Below are positions 32,221 through 44,333 of a stretch of DNA of 64,000 bases, in pieces. Source of the DNA: Leguminivora glycinivorella (Eukaryota; Arthropoda; Insecta; Lepidoptera; Tortricidae); NCBI RefSeq assembly GCF_023078275.1, contig NC_062982.1, forward strand, positions 20,672,695 to 20,736,694, given 5' to 3'. Each line of letters starts with the position of its first letter. The first letter of the stretch is position 1. The translations under genes were made by a program, and so were the position numbers. Under the pieces are notes generated by a model. It was not told the DNA's origin. It did no database searches and saw only the letters and a program-made list of their open reading frames with translations.

Positions 32221-33776
32221 TTTCATAATCCCATTTACTTTATAATTCTGTATAAAGCCACAGCGTACACCTTTACAGCGGGACCATTACGTCTGATGTT
32301 TACGCTCGCATAACACAACGGACAATGGTGCGTACACTTACCCGATTCTGTGCCGCTTGCGATCTTTTTAACATTGAACTCTGTCCCAGGCTTTGTTGTG
32401 GTAATTTCATTACACGGTCTGAATATTAAACATCTTTATGCACTTGCTTCTTCGCTATGCATTCTACTTAGCCGGGACACATGTGTGAATTATGATTTCA
32501 TTTTCATGTTTGCCGTAGGTACATGCTCGTATAACGTGTATTAATCAGAATGTATCAGTTTAGTACCTAATGAGACAAATGCTGTGAATAAATGAAAAGA
32601 CTATAAAAGTAGATAAATACCATTGTTTATAATTAGACCGTCTCGTTTCTCTCTTAGACTAGTTTTTTTTTTTACTTATTTACGAATAATTATCATTGCC
32701 GCAAAACATGTTGAACTCTTTTGTGATATTTTCTTAGACAATACCTATATACCTAATTACCTACGCTTATGTTTGATTTTATATAAGTTAATTAATTAAA
32801 GATTTTAAAAACGACGTCTAGTAAGCACCTTATTTAACTATGTATGTATTCATCCTATCACCACTAACATAAAGAAAATGTTTTAATAACTCTAAGTCTG
32901 GTTATCTATAGTGAGATAATAACAATTCAATATTTCGTGCCTCACAAACTAAAACAAAGGCCGTGGCCAGGAAATCGTATCATTGACCCGCTTACAAACT
33001 TCCAACAAAACTAACAATAACACTCACAAACCGAAGTTAAATTAGTTAGTGTAATTAAAACTCACTAACGTTTGATAGAGCTCGATGGGATACCACTTAA
33101 AACAACGATGACTGTTTAAGTGTACGCACCGAAATGGTCTATTTTAATGAGCCACTTACCCCACTTCTGCCCTTTTTAGACCGAGCAAGCCAAACTCAAT
33201 ATTGAATATTTCAGTACGCTTTAATTACAAATGAAACTTATACTTTAATCAAAATGAAATATTAAACGGGAACAATCGTACGGTTTCACCGGAAACGCTC
33301 TTTCTGGCAGTTAACAGAAAGCTGTTGAATGAATAAAACGAGAGTGAATGAACTGTTGAACGGATGCAAATTTTGCGTTCAATAAAACAGAAAAACAGAG
33401 TAAAAAGTAGCCAAGAAATTTTCCATTGGAATATTTTGAAATCCTGAAAAAGATTGTGTCCAATTGTCCATGTCAATACCTCTTTGCTTCGACTAAAAAT
33501 TTCTATAATATCCCATACCATCATCCTTCATCTGTCACGGGTATGAATCCCGGTAAAGGCATTTATTTATTCTTCTTGATAGATGTTTAGTAGCCTTTTG
33601 TAAAAACGCGCTAGTTGAACCCAGCTTTCACTGAATTATTAAAAGACATTTAAACTTTTCTAAGCAAGAATGACCGAAGCGAGGTGAATCATAAATTTAT
33701 TTTGTGGTACATAGTACAGTGCTGTAAATACATTAATTACCATTGTGTACCAAATATGGTGTCTCTTTTGTGAACT
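32221..33776. other. No gene seen
   Basis: AT-rich. A scrap of the SINE-2 3' head region (ATCCCGGTAAAGGCATTTAT) is at about 33547-33570. Nothing else is recognised. Confidence 0.4.
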
Positions 33777-33897
33777 GGGGCCCGATTTTTGAGTCTCACG
33801 GCGTTCGAATTCAGAAAATTGTCACTTAAAATAATAGGCAATTCACCGTTTTCAACCGGTATTTTAGTGACAGTGAGACTCAAAAATCGGCCCCCTG
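33777..33897. mobile_element. 121-bp MITE
   Basis: The ends GGGGCCCGATTTTTGAGTCT and, reversed, GGGGGCCGATTTTTGAGTCT are inverted repeats of about 25 bp. Confidence 0.85.
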
Positions 33898-33990
33898 TAA
33901 TCATTCTCTCTTTACAGATCTAAAGCTATGATATCCTATGTAGTTCCAAAATGTCCTGCGAAGCGCATCTTCAGCGATGTCAAGTACATT

Positions 33991-34116
33991 CAACCAATCT
34001 GAATCCTAGGCCACTGTAGAACCCTTTCACAGTAAAATTTAAACTGACTTCTATAGCATATAAAGCACGGTGTCAATACGACAGGGTTCTAGAGTGGCCT
34101 AGGATCTAATTGGTTG
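33991..34116. mobile_element. 126-bp MITE, CCTAGGCCACT family, copy 1
   Basis: Arms of about 34 bp start CAACCAAT and include CCTAGGCCACTGTAGAACCC. They pair with the right end with few mismatches. A relative is at 49661-49777. Confidence 0.85.
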
Positions 34117-34210
34117 ACTACATTGGCGCAACGGTACCGGACTTTGTTCAGAATCTGTCAAAATCGCTGGCGTGTCGTAGGATATTTGTCCTCTAGTGTA
34201 TCCCTTCAGA

Positions 34211-34360
34211 CCAGCCGGCGTAGCTGAATGGCAACCGTCGACGCCAGACGCCGACAGAAATGCAGTCTGGCTCTGTCGCGCCAATGGGCAAGAGTGATGG
34301 AGATAGATAGCTACGAAACGATATTATCGTTAGCGTTTGAGCATATGGCTACGTAACCAG
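34211..34360 (+). mobile_element. MITE, CGTAGCCGAATGGC family, copy 4
   Basis: An uninterrupted copy: GCCGGCGTAGCTGAATGGCA at the left and GCATATGGCTACGTAACCAG at the right. It serves as the empty-site reference for the nested insertion at 29107-29310. Confidence 0.78.
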
Positions 34361-35348
34361 CTGCAATATCGTGCCACCGTCGCGTGCCGCGGCCGCAGAG
34401 TAAATGAGGTCATTGAGGGGACGGAACTGTTACAAGTCTTCGATGTGTTATTAATTTATACGGTTTTGTTTGTTACATTGTGTAACGGTGTTAAAGGTGT
34501 GTTGTACACATCAATCTTTTATATTAGTATCCATTTGGACATTGTGATCTACTTTTCATTCGTTATCTTATCAACTTTGCACATTTACTTGAAATATACT
34601 ATAACGTATTAATTTATATTCATCACTTCAGGAAACTACATTTTTTTTTGATGAAATAAAACTATGGAAACGAATTAAATCGCGTATAATGAGTAACTAT
34701 CGCTATTGTTTTATTTCATGAGTAGCTATCGCGGTAACCGAAGACTATATTACATTTTTTTTTTATAAAATCAAATCCGACGATTTCACGACTCATACCG
34801 ACAAAAAATTGCTATCCAGTTCGATGTTCAAATTTATTAGAAAATAATCTTTGCCATCTTTTGCCATTAAAGTATTTGCAACCCCAATTTGGACCCTTTA
34901 TGTTTTGAGTTAAAAAAATCCTATAAATGTGTTTTACATTACAAAATCTTGTCCATTTTAATTTTTTTGCTGCGCTTTTATTTGGTCAACCGCTCGTTTT
35001 CATTTAAATCACTTATAATCCCGTCAATGTCTCCAGCAGCTCATAATACTTATTTACTATCCTACGGGCATTGTCAGAGTCCTGGACATGTTTGTATTGT
35101 GCCGGAACACATAAAGTTGCGACACGCTTGTCACACGCTGCCAGTGTAACTACCATACGTATGTATGAGCATACATTGACAGTGATTCTCGTAGGTTTAT
35201 TCTTTATTGTATTGCACCTGGTACTACCCGATTGATCTGGATAATCGATTAAACTGAAAGATCGGTATCCCATGACAGATAACACTTTTAAAGATTTTCG
35301 AATTGATTTCGCTTTGAGTGTATAGAGACATGATACTAAGGGTATTCG
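34361..35348. other. No feature seen
   Basis: AT-rich with scattered short frames (for example 35357-35013 minus, 114 codons) whose products I do not recognise. Confidence 0.35.
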
Positions 35349-35460
35349 TTGCACCACCGAAAATGGAGAGTTAACCCGAGGTTAACCCACCATTTTATAT
35401 GGAATTTGACAGTTGACAGCCTACTAACCTTAAGTTAAGCGGGTGGTGCAAGTGGCCCTA
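35349..35460. mobile_element. MITE, GGGCCACTTG family, copy 2
   Basis: Carries the shared block TTAACCCACCATTTTATATG and ends GGTGCAAGTGGCCCTA. The left end is TTGCACCACC, the inverse of the right. Confidence 0.75.
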
Positions 35461-36175
35461 AAGGAGGTTAATCTCGGAGGGCATCAAAAGAAACAAAATT
35501 ATAATATGGCATTGACAGGTTACAAGCCGCTCACTCACACCGCTGCATTTAACCCACATCCCACAATCGCCTTCTAAAACACACGCAGGAGGAAAGGGAC
35601 CTCAAAAACAATGAATATCGTTCCGAGACCACGGGGAAAATGCCGTCCTGGAAACGACGAAAGCCAGTGTTTAATAACATAGTGATACGCGATTAATATA
35701 CGCATACCTTGATATTTAAAACAATTGATTAAAATTCCCACGCACGGATCCGTGTCTAAGCATACGAGTAATTAAGTCCCGTTTGCAATTATAAATAAAT
35801 GAATATCGTTTTGACTCGCAAAGCTGTGTTTACCAGTGTGACCGATTCCAGTAACTGTCGTGCCAGTGCGCCAGTGCGCCAGTAAAGCAGGCCACAATTA
35901 CGTGCCGCGCCAGTATTGACGTGACCGAGTGCGGTGTAATTGTGAAGTTTCGTTGTTACCAACACTGTTTATTTACTTCGAGAGTTGCGGTTTTAATATG
36001 GAATTTTCTGTGATTTATTTTTACAATTTGATCATTGGGTAAATATTCGGCGCTATTAATAATGATTGTTTATTAAAGATTGAGTGAATCATTAAGCTTT
36101 ATGACTTTTATGAACAATAATGATGAATATGCATTTCTGTTAGAATTTTAGACGGTAAGGACTTTTAGGACCCTA
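35461..36175. other. No gene seen
   Basis: A short GTGCGCCA direct repeat lies at 35865-35885. Otherwise unremarkable. Confidence 0.4.
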
Positions 36176-36179
36176 TTGA

Positions 36180-36333
36180 AGTAAGAAGCGCCTGGCATCC
36201 GTTGGCTCGTTGGGTGGACGACATTCAAAAAACTGCGGGGCACTTCTGGATGAGATTAGCCCAGGACCAGGATAAGTGGCGTACACGAAGGGAGGCCTAT
36301 GCTCAGATTCAGCTCAGGGCGAGGGCAGTCTAA
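36180..36333 (+). pseudogene. C-terminal scrap of RTE-type retrotransposon
   Basis: Plus-strand frame WVDDIQKTAGHFWMRLAQDQ followed by KWRTRREAYAQ and a stop at 36331. It matches the RTE tail consensus (W..D....AG..W.R.AQDR..W). Very similar to 17629-17747 on the opposite strand. An (ATG)n tail follows. Confidence 0.8.
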
Positions 36334-36363
36334 AATGATGATGATGATGATGATGATGATGAT
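36334..36363. repeat. (ATG)n microsatellite tail
   Basis: About nine ATG/GAT units directly after the RTE stop codon. This is the simple-repeat 3' tail expected for RTE elements. Confidence 0.9.
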
Positions 36364-36402
36364 TGAAGTACATATTTGTTTCTTTTAAAAATGTTTTTTT
36401 TT

Positions 36403-36510
36403 AAGAGCTTACTCTTAGCCACAGACTAGCCAAACGCAAAGACGTCGCCTACGATGGAGTGAGCTCGCCCAGAAGATGCCTGTTCACCCTTGATTTGAAG
36501 GTACTTTCCG
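36403..36510 (-). pseudogene. 3' scrap of Jockey/CR1-type retrotransposon
   Basis: The sequence matches 28010-28100 nearly base for base (CACAGACTAGCCAAACGCAAAG, then GGAGTGAGCTCGCCCA). It encodes the last residues of the RT protein on the minus strand. Confidence 0.7.
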
Positions 36511-37371
36511 AACTAGCGCCGGAGAAAGCACCATAATGTACCTATTGCAAAACTACTTGTGCTACACCTATAAATACGCTATATCACACGCAGATAAACT
36601 TTTCTATTAAATCTAACGTGAATACTCCGGATTATCGATTGTCGATTATTTATTCCCCATCCGGCCTGTAACCAGTAATAGAAAAGGTGAAAGGTGTTTA
36701 GTTCGCCGGTAAAGTTTCCATTTAATATTCCGTCTCACGATTTCCATTTCATACGCTATGTGGATTACATAAAGCCCCTAAACTTTTCGTATAACTCATT
36801 TTTAGAACTTCACTTGTGTAGTTGAGGAGCGTTTTGGGCGTACTGCGGTTCTTTAACACAGACAGGTATTAGCGAATTTATGAAATATCCATATTTACAA
36901 TTCCGACTTAGCTATGTTTGTTTTAGATTCCTTTAAATGATGATCGAGATGATTTGGACACTTGGAAAGAATGAGCAAAAGAAGCAAGGGAAAAATGACA
37001 TTTTTTTTAAAGAAATGAAAAATGTGATACGATGCACGAGTAAAGAGGATATTATCCTTTGATACGGCCGATGGAAGTGTTTTAATGTATCTCCATTCGT
37101 TTCAAATTTCCAATTTTCCGCACTTGTATAAATGTACTATTACATATAATGAATGGTCCTTCGACGTTGCAGACGCAGGCGTCCATTGTGTATTTATCAT
37201 AAAGTTATGACAGAAAAAAACAATTTACGCGATATTCTTGTTAAATTGCTACAAAAAGAATGAGGTAAAAAATAACTACCTACTTATTATACTCTGCATA
37301 GTCAATAATATATCTCAATAAGCAACCGAAGTAACAACCTAAATAGAAGGAAACACTAAACTTTCAAATAA
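36511..37371. other. No feature seen
   Basis: No recognised repeat or reading frame. Confidence 0.4.
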
Positions 37372-37682
37372 TAGTACATTACATCAGAGGCCGGGAAAAT
37401 GAGGATTTCCGGCCAAGTGGGTATATATAGGGATACGAGGCCGGGAATCCGTTTTTACGCAGAGGCATGTATAGTGCTTTTCTCAAACATACAATGAAAT
37501 AAAAAAAATGCTCTAAAGGACAATATTTTATAAAAAAAAGTTACTTTGCAGGCCTAGACCTAAAAAATAATATGAAATCCCTTTACAGTCCTCTCGAGTT
37601 GTTGCGCCCAAAAACCGATACTTCCCAGCCCATTTTAAGGAACGTAAAGACAATATTTCATTGCATGTTTGAGAAAAATTCT
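37372..37682 (-). repeat. Dispersed ~340-bp repeat, copy 2 (inverted pair)
   Basis: Reverse copy of 31879-32220. It begins GTACATTACATCAGAGGCCG and ends with the ATTGCATGTTTGAGAAAAA block. Confidence 0.85.
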
Positions 37683-38427
37683 TTACGCAGCCCTAAACCA
37701 TAGAAAATTAAACTTAACAGGAAGATAAACAAAATGACGTTGCAAAGTAGGTAAGTAAATGATATTGTTCCTTTATGCTGTCGGTTTTTAAAACCTGAGC
37801 CACCTACCACGACCTAAACCACCGCGAAATAAAAAAAATCGAAACACCCTATCACTCTAATAAGCAAGAGACATAGCCATATAACAATGACAAAGTTACG
37901 ATTTCCGAACATTGGGTTAACCGCTCTGAGGGTAAATCTATCCCAGGGTATGTAGCCAAATGCACAAACGCTTACAATAATATAGTTAGTTATCGTAGAT
38001 ATCTTGTCATTTCGGCAGGCTGATCAGCAAAACACCAAAGTTAACAAATTACCGCGTCTTTCTCTTTCACTCTAATTGCGCCTCAGTTAGAATAACAGAG
38101 AAATATTTCCACAATTTTTGAAATTTCACGTTCACCGATATTAAGCCCGCCATGTTATAAAATACAAAGATGGACGACATTTCGTATTGCGAACAAAATG
38201 TAACATAAAGTAAATAAGTAATATGACGGTAATGCGTATTAATATAGGAGGGTTTCACTGATTTATGGATTCCCTAACGAAATTACGTTTTCATTTTGGA
38301 TTAAAATTCATATTGAAGTTGGCTTCTCACATTAGAGGTTATGTACAGTCAGAAAAACGCTAATCAGGTTTAAATGATGTATGATTATGTCATATGAATA
38401 TGTCATCATTCTCCTTGTCTAGCCTAA

Positions 38428-38495
38428 TAGGGTCCGGTGGCAACGAATCCCAAGATTTAGCGTAGGCCCTAGTTTTTAGCTAGGCGCTAGGCCAC
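38428..38495 (-). mobile_element. tRNA-derived SINE family 1, scrap
   Basis: Contains AATCCCAAGATTTAGCGTAGG and CTAGTTTTTA, the end of the SINE body as in 1722-2025 and 51667-51906. Confidence 0.65.
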
Positions 38496-38604
38496 CAACG
38501 CTTCAGTGTTAAACTATGTATGTATACTGATTGTGTAGCTACATAATTATTATAACATTAAATTTATTTTTAACAAGCAGAAACGTCTGCTAACGATTCT
38601 AAAC

Positions 38605-38855
38605 ATTTTTATATTAAAGGAAAAAATGGAAAAATTTACGCTTCCGGCGGGACTTGAACCCGCATCATTTGCAATCCGTGCAAGGCTCTTAACCAATTGA
38701 GCTACGGAAGCCACGCCGGACATCGCAAATCTTTCCATGCTTTTTCCTTATGTACACACGTCTTGGGGTGACGTCTAGCGCCATCTACCGACAGACTATT
38801 ACATCTTGTAACGGCACTGGAGTCTCCTGGAGTCGTTTTCCTTTAATATAAAAAT
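38605..38855. mobile_element. 251-bp MITE enclosing a tRNA-like sequence
   Basis: Perfect 20-bp terminal inverted repeats (ATTTTTATATTAAAGGAAAA at 38605-38624 and its complement at 38836-38855) bound the unit. Inside lies a tRNA-like sequence on the minus strand (38642-38714). The right half (GACGTCTAGCGCCATCTACC) looks like ordinary moth intergenic sequence. The repeats at the ends argue for a DNA-transposon-derived unit rather than a SINE. Confidence 0.85.
38642..38714 (-). pseudogene. tRNA-like sequence (probably not functional)
   Basis: Read on the minus strand it folds as a cloverleaf. The acceptor arm GCTTCCG/CGGAAGC is perfect (7 bp), the D arm GCTC/GAGC has 4 bp, and the T arm GCGGG/CCCGC is perfect (5 bp). 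A box TAGCTCAATTGG and B box GGTTCAAGTCC are nearly consensus. The anticodon arm is poor: CTTGC/GCAAA has one mismatch. Its loop ACGGATT has C, not the near-universal U, at position 33. I therefore call it a tRNA-derived cargo. A functional tRNA cannot be fully excluded. Confidence 0.6.
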
Positions 38856-38877
38856 TATAACATTAGTTTTGACTTAG

Positions 38878-38983
38878 ATATCGACGGAGAAGTACCATGA
38901 ATTCCTAACTAACATTTTGACGATTTTTAGATTTTTATGTGGTTACGCTCGAGAGTTAGTTAATGGTACTTCTCCGTCGATAT
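38878..38983. mobile_element. 106-bp foldback element
   Basis: Perfect 21-bp inverted ends (ATATCGACGGAGAAGTACCA and one more base, 38878-38898 versus 38963-38983). Inner arms TAACTAAC / GTTAGTTA also pair. It lies 22 bp beyond the tRNA-bearing MITE. Confidence 0.88.
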
Positions 38984-39479
38984 GTGTATGCCTATTAGGC
39001 TGTATCTTATTTATAACTTTATACTCACACATATTTAAGTGCGCACAACTTTTACCGTACCGAACATAAAATATACCTAAGGCGTTCGCGTCGAATCATC
39101 AAACCGACTGATCGCGTTCGCGATATACCACCACGTATCGCTTTCTTTTTATTATTTCCATAGAATATCAACTGTTTGTTTCTTCCGCCGCACCATGCAT
39201 ACAATAAAACCTCCAATTTTAGGGCTTCATATTTCCCGTATTTTCAAAAGAAGGCAACAAAAACTTCGCCTAACAAATGTAACAAGTGAACCAACAAAAG
39301 AAACCATAGTCAACATCGTTACGAGTACGTAGCAATTCAGTATTTACGAAAGAATAAAAGGGATGTGAATCAAAGGTTTAATCTTTGCATCGGGGCAATC
39401 GCAGCGATTGCCTATAAAGACCAGTTTCAATTAACGAGACAACTGGACTGGCCTTGCTATTAACATTGCAAGCCGGGAG

Positions 39480-40000
39480 TACACGAGTCCTGTCCTGAGC
39501 CACAGTATAATAAAGAGTACTATCGTACAGTATCGCCACTTCCACTCCCCGCTGAAAGTACCGCCCACCCGCTCTCGATTACCTCACAGTTACCGCCTGT
39601 CAAAAATGCGAACAGTGAACCTGTCACATTTCACTCATACAAGCATAGTACGCGTTCACCTACACGAGCTTAGACTGTGTGCTACACTGAGAGAAATTTT
39701 CATTGTGAATTTAACAAGTTCGACTTGTTGCGGTTTATCAGTTTGAATCAGCCAAACGTATGTTTAAAACAATAATTATGTGTCAGGTTGTTTTTATAAA
39801 ATCGACTTGTTGATTCAAATATATTGCCGATTCAAATGACAAGTAGCTTGTTGTTTGAACCAAAGAGCACGTATGCGCTATTTTAACCAAAAAACTTGTT
39901 GAACGAACATGAAAACTGGTTGTATTTTCTCTCAGTGTAGGAACGCGCCTCTTTCATATATTTGATCGCCATCAGTGTTCGAGATGTGCCTGTCTTTACT
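39480..40000 (-). repeat. Dispersed repeat, interrupted copy
   Basis: Reverse copy of the repeat at 57510-57785, split by a MITE at 39685-39937. Shared blocks include ACGATAGTACTCTTTATTAT and GACAGGCGGTAACTGTGAGG, and on the other side CAAATATATGAAAGAGGCGC. Confidence 0.85.
39685..39937. mobile_element. 253-bp MITE with TA target duplication
   Basis: Ends CACTGAGAGAAA and TTTCTCTCAGTG (perfect 12 bp), flanked by TA on both sides (39683-39684 and 39938-39939). The undisrupted target with a single TA is seen at 57581-57582. TA duplication fits Tc1/mariner-like mobilisation. Confidence 0.92.
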
Positions 40001-40034
40001 AGATATGAATGTTGACATTTTTTAGAACAACTCG

Positions 40035-40192
40035 GTAGCGTAACGGCCCAGCCACGACATTGGTCTAAGCGCGACAGCGGTGAGCGGCAGCCATACGTGC
40101 GAATGAAAAGTCCCATCGCTGTGTCTCGCTCCAATGTATGACCGCCGCTCACCGATGTCGCGCTTAGACCAATGTCGTGGCTGAGCCGTGAA
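40035..40192. mobile_element. ~158-bp foldback MITE
   Basis: Long arms pair: ACATTGGTCTAAGCGCGACA (left) with its complement on the right, plus flanking GGCCCAGCCACG / CGTGGCTGAGCC and inner GGTGAGCGGC / GCCGCTCACC. Confidence 0.88.
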
Positions 40193-43100
40193 GCTTGGCC
40201 AGAATATAGGACTATTGTCAAGAGTGCGCTGTTATTCTGATGTATGCGGTGACAGTCCAGAATAGTATGAAAAAAATAGTTCTAAGGAAATTCCGCAACA
40301 TGGCGCGTAGTCTCATATTTCTGATCAGACTTTAAATGTCACGGAAAATGTAATTCTCGAAGGCAAAGAGGATCGAGTATTATAGAGAGTTACTGTCGAA
40401 GTAAAACGTGTAATCACACTGCAAAGTGCCATCTCTTGACACAAGTTAAAATCCTCAGTTTTGACAATTTGGCCCATATTGTTAGCTTGATATGTGTTAA
40501 AATGTGAAATATTCATTTTTTTATATTAGAGCCATCTAGCCGAGCGTTCCCCAAAGGTGTAACGCCATCTAGGCCACCATACCTTTTTCTCTATGGCTTT
40601 GTGGTACGTTTTTTTAAGCTTTATCCGTCTATACGGAGTTACGTATGTCTTTGTAGAAGGTAACCGTTTGTGACGTTTATGTTATCAAGGGGTTGTACTA
40701 ATTCATATAACTCGATAACCGCAAGAGTTAAGACGCTAGTTTCTTAGAAAAATTTATTGTATTTGATGTAAAGAATCTTTCCTTAAAGTTAACGGAATTC
40801 AATAAAAACAGGGTGTATATCATTGAAATAAACTCCTTACTTACTAGTATTATATACGCTAGTAATGTTTTTAGTACTTTCCGTAAAAGAGTTCCACGAT
40901 TACCGTCAAGTTTCGACTAAGACTCGCCTGAATTTCTTAAGCGACCAAACTAATATGTCCTACGGGAATAGAATAATCAAATTGGTCGCTCGATTTAAAA
41001 TGAATGGACGAGTCCAAAGTAAAAAATATAAAATAAAATATCCATCACGCAACAAAAATATTTTTAGCAGCCAATGACAAAAGGATTAAAATGTTTATTT
41101 TTGAGTAAGTACTTCGCTTTATTTTTTGCCGCTTTCGAAGAATGATTTTTTCATCCGCTTTGATTAATACGTGTACGTACAATTGCACGCAAGCGTAGCC
41201 GAGAGTTATAGAAAAAGCTTTTCCCATGAGGGTTATACAATTTCTATTAACATCATTACCTTTTTATAAATATTTTCAAAAAACTTTGCGTGAGAACATT
41301 ACAAATTCGAGTCTTAAAAAGGTTTTGGCAAGCCGTTGCTGTTTAACTATACTCTCGTCTGCAATATTTAAATTAATTATGCCCCGCGTTCCATAACATC
41401 CTATAAAATGTGTGTCAAATATGACTAAGGTATGACACCGATCTGTCTGTGTCATAAGTGACGTTTCTTCAAACAGAAAGTCATTATTGGCACTGACATA
41501 GTCAATCCATATCGTATGTAGATCTCATAATTGACGTATATTTATGTGTATAACCACAGATTATTAATAAGTGGTATAACGAAGTTTGTATTTGCCTGAG
41601 GAAGCCTGCGGCAGATTGAAGAATAATATATGGTCTCTGAATAAATATTTCCAATCACCGTGTAGGTACATATGAGTAGATATGTTATAATATATGGCCG
41701 GTACTCTTGGCCAGTTTGTTATGATTATAAACTGTACAACTCAATTGAAAAAACATGTTTTATTTTAATCGTTTTACCGTATAAATCCTATAACTTTGTT
41801 CGGCATTCAACTGATTCCGTCAAAACGGATTCCATTTTTATTTATCGCACAACAGTTTAAAATTAGATTTAAATTTAACCGTTATATTCTTCAGAACATT
41901 CATACTTTAAAATTTAATTTTCCAACTCTATCCAATATTCGTTTCGGAAAATATTGAATGCGAAACTCGAGAGCAAATATACAATTGAATTTGACGTCAG
42001 AGTGCATTTGTTTTATTTCATTTCATTGAATAGTCTCGATTGACGCGTGCCTTCTCTTTCATTCACGGTTAAGTAAGAGAGGGAAGAAAAATATGTATTT
42101 TCTTGGAAAATGTCTTTCGTGCATTCTGTGAGTGTTCGCCAAAGTTTCGAAGTATTGAGTAAGTGCAGCGTTTACGTTAGTAAGCACCGAAAGTTACTTA
42201 TCCTTTGTGTTTTTCTTCCTACTTTTACTATGCTGCTTTTACCATCATCAAAGATTAAGAAATAGTAATACTACATGGTACTGAACTATTTAAATATTCG
42301 GCGAACGATAAAAATGTGACACGTGTTTGTAATATCTGCAGCCTATCGTGATATAATATGAAACGAATACACAGGAATTCATTAGGTTACTCCAGCTGCC
42401 AAAGAGCAAGCAGTATAGATATACTCTGTGTAACGAGCCTACATACATAGATTTTGGGAACGAAACAAAGATTTTGACTCAATTTTTCACGATTTAATAT
42501 AACATCTAATATATAAATTGTTAGTACATTTTAACAAGATTTTATTTCATTACATCCAACAACATTTATAACAGCGTTAAAAAGAAATCCGCATGTCTAT
42601 TAACTCTCAAACAATTAGGGACGGCAGAAGGCAGTAATATTACCGTTTGCGAGTGAAAAATAGGATTTCGGAACCGTTTTCGTAATACGAAACGACCGTT
42701 TTGCAGATAAAAGCAATTTAAATTAGGACATAAAACACGTCAAGGGATTGTCAACGGAGAATAGAGAACTGAGACAATTTATCTGAGACTTTTGAGATGC
42801 CATTTTGGAATATGGAATGAAAGGGAAGGGATTACGGGATGAAAAGAAGGTTTTCTTTGTTTTAAAATTATACGCCGCGCGATTTGAGACGATTGGACGG
42901 TTAAATTGAATCCAGTCTATTGAATGGTTTTATTATTTGCGGTGCGATCTGGTCCGATAGTGTGAGGTGGCGCTTAGATGAAAAACGTTCAAAGGTGCTC
43001 TAGCGTTTTTAATTTTAACGGGTTTGTGCCATCCAAATGTGCTCCAAAATAAGTATAATATATCTATTAAGTACCGTGTAGTGTATGTCTCTCATTGATA

Positions 43101-44100
43101 TACACGGTGTTTCCGGTATCACTCAAAACCTCAGACACCCCAACTGATTTTTATTTTTTTAAACTCATCTAGAGTATTCATCTTTTAATCTGATCGTTAC
43201 TTTTTTTTTAATTGAATTTTTAATTTTCTGTACAGCTCTACTTGACTTTTAGCTCTACACTCAATAAAATAATTGCTAACTACCATCATAAACCATAAGA
43301 CTATTTATTTGTGTACGTTACTGCAACGACATAAGGTTTACCAATAGACAGCTAAGATGTCACTGTAAAACACTTAAAAGCTTTGTCACAGTAAACTTCA
43401 AATTGGACAGGTTATCGCAGTAAGCAAATAAACTCAATATTCAAAATGACAAGGTTGTAATTAGGTACGAGTTCAATTTGTTATGACTTATGATAAACAT
43501 TAAGATTAAACTGACAAACAACGTCAAACTAGTAGCGGAAAAAATAATCGTCCAAGTAACCGGCCAGTATTAATACCCCTAAATACTGAAAAAAGGTAAA
43601 CAACCTCTAGCAATGCGATATACACAATGTTGTATTACGAGTACAATAGAATGGGCACGTAAAAAATAACTAATAATACTAATTTAAATAAAAATATTAC
43701 CCCCATCAAGATATAGCTCAATCGATTCTACTCTCGATTCTGAACAAACTGTTTTCAGGTTTTTAGTGTTAAGTGAAACACGGTGTATGTCTCATTAATA
43801 CGAAACATATATAACTATAGTTTTCAAAAGAACCCTTCATTTTCACGATTTTTCGTCCCTAAAACCGTCTATTTGTACTACAAATTGACTTAACTGGATA
43901 CCCGGAAACTTAGCGAGGGTGTTCACACGTGCAAACACCCCGGGTGTAAAAACGCTTAACAAAACATCAAAGGGATGCCGATTCCTGGCTGTCACGCGCA
44001 ACGTGTGAACGAGCCTTTACTGACGCGTGCAGATTTTATTTCAATTTAGTCATCGCCGATGTTTTCAATCAAAAGGGCACCATATTTTACATAAACATAT
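40193..44100. other. Long AT-rich stretch, no feature recognised
   Basis: Nearly 4 kb without a convincing coding frame, RNA gene, MITE or recognised repeat. It is the largest apparently unique stretch of the window. Short frames (60-70 codons) are at chance level. Confidence 0.4.
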
Positions 44101-44105
44101 AAAGA

Positions 44106-44134
44106 ACTAGTTTTTACCCGCGGCTTCGCCCGCG
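44106..44134 (-). mobile_element. Lep1-type repeat, end fragment
   Basis: ACTAGTTTTTACCCGCGGCT then TCGCCCGCG is the 3' end of a Lep1 copy; the rest is missing. Confidence 0.6.
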
Positions 44135-44290
44135 TAATAAAAGTATTCTTATTGAAACGTTTACAAAAAATAAGATTTTCATTTGGATCCGTAGGTTTCT
44201 TTGTAGGTACATCTGTCCGCGATTATTTCGATTAAGGTAAAGCGGGGCAATTCTCGACTGGGGGGCCATTGTAACTGATCTATTTGCTGT

Positions 44291-44333
44291 ACGGTCAGCC
44301 AAGAACCTTACACTGCTTTTTGGCTGACTGTAC
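44291..44333. mobile_element. Short MITE, GTACAGTCAGCC family
   Basis: TACGGTCAGCCAAGAACC and the inverse TTGGCTGACTGTACC match the ends of the 22536-22631 element. Confidence 0.7.
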
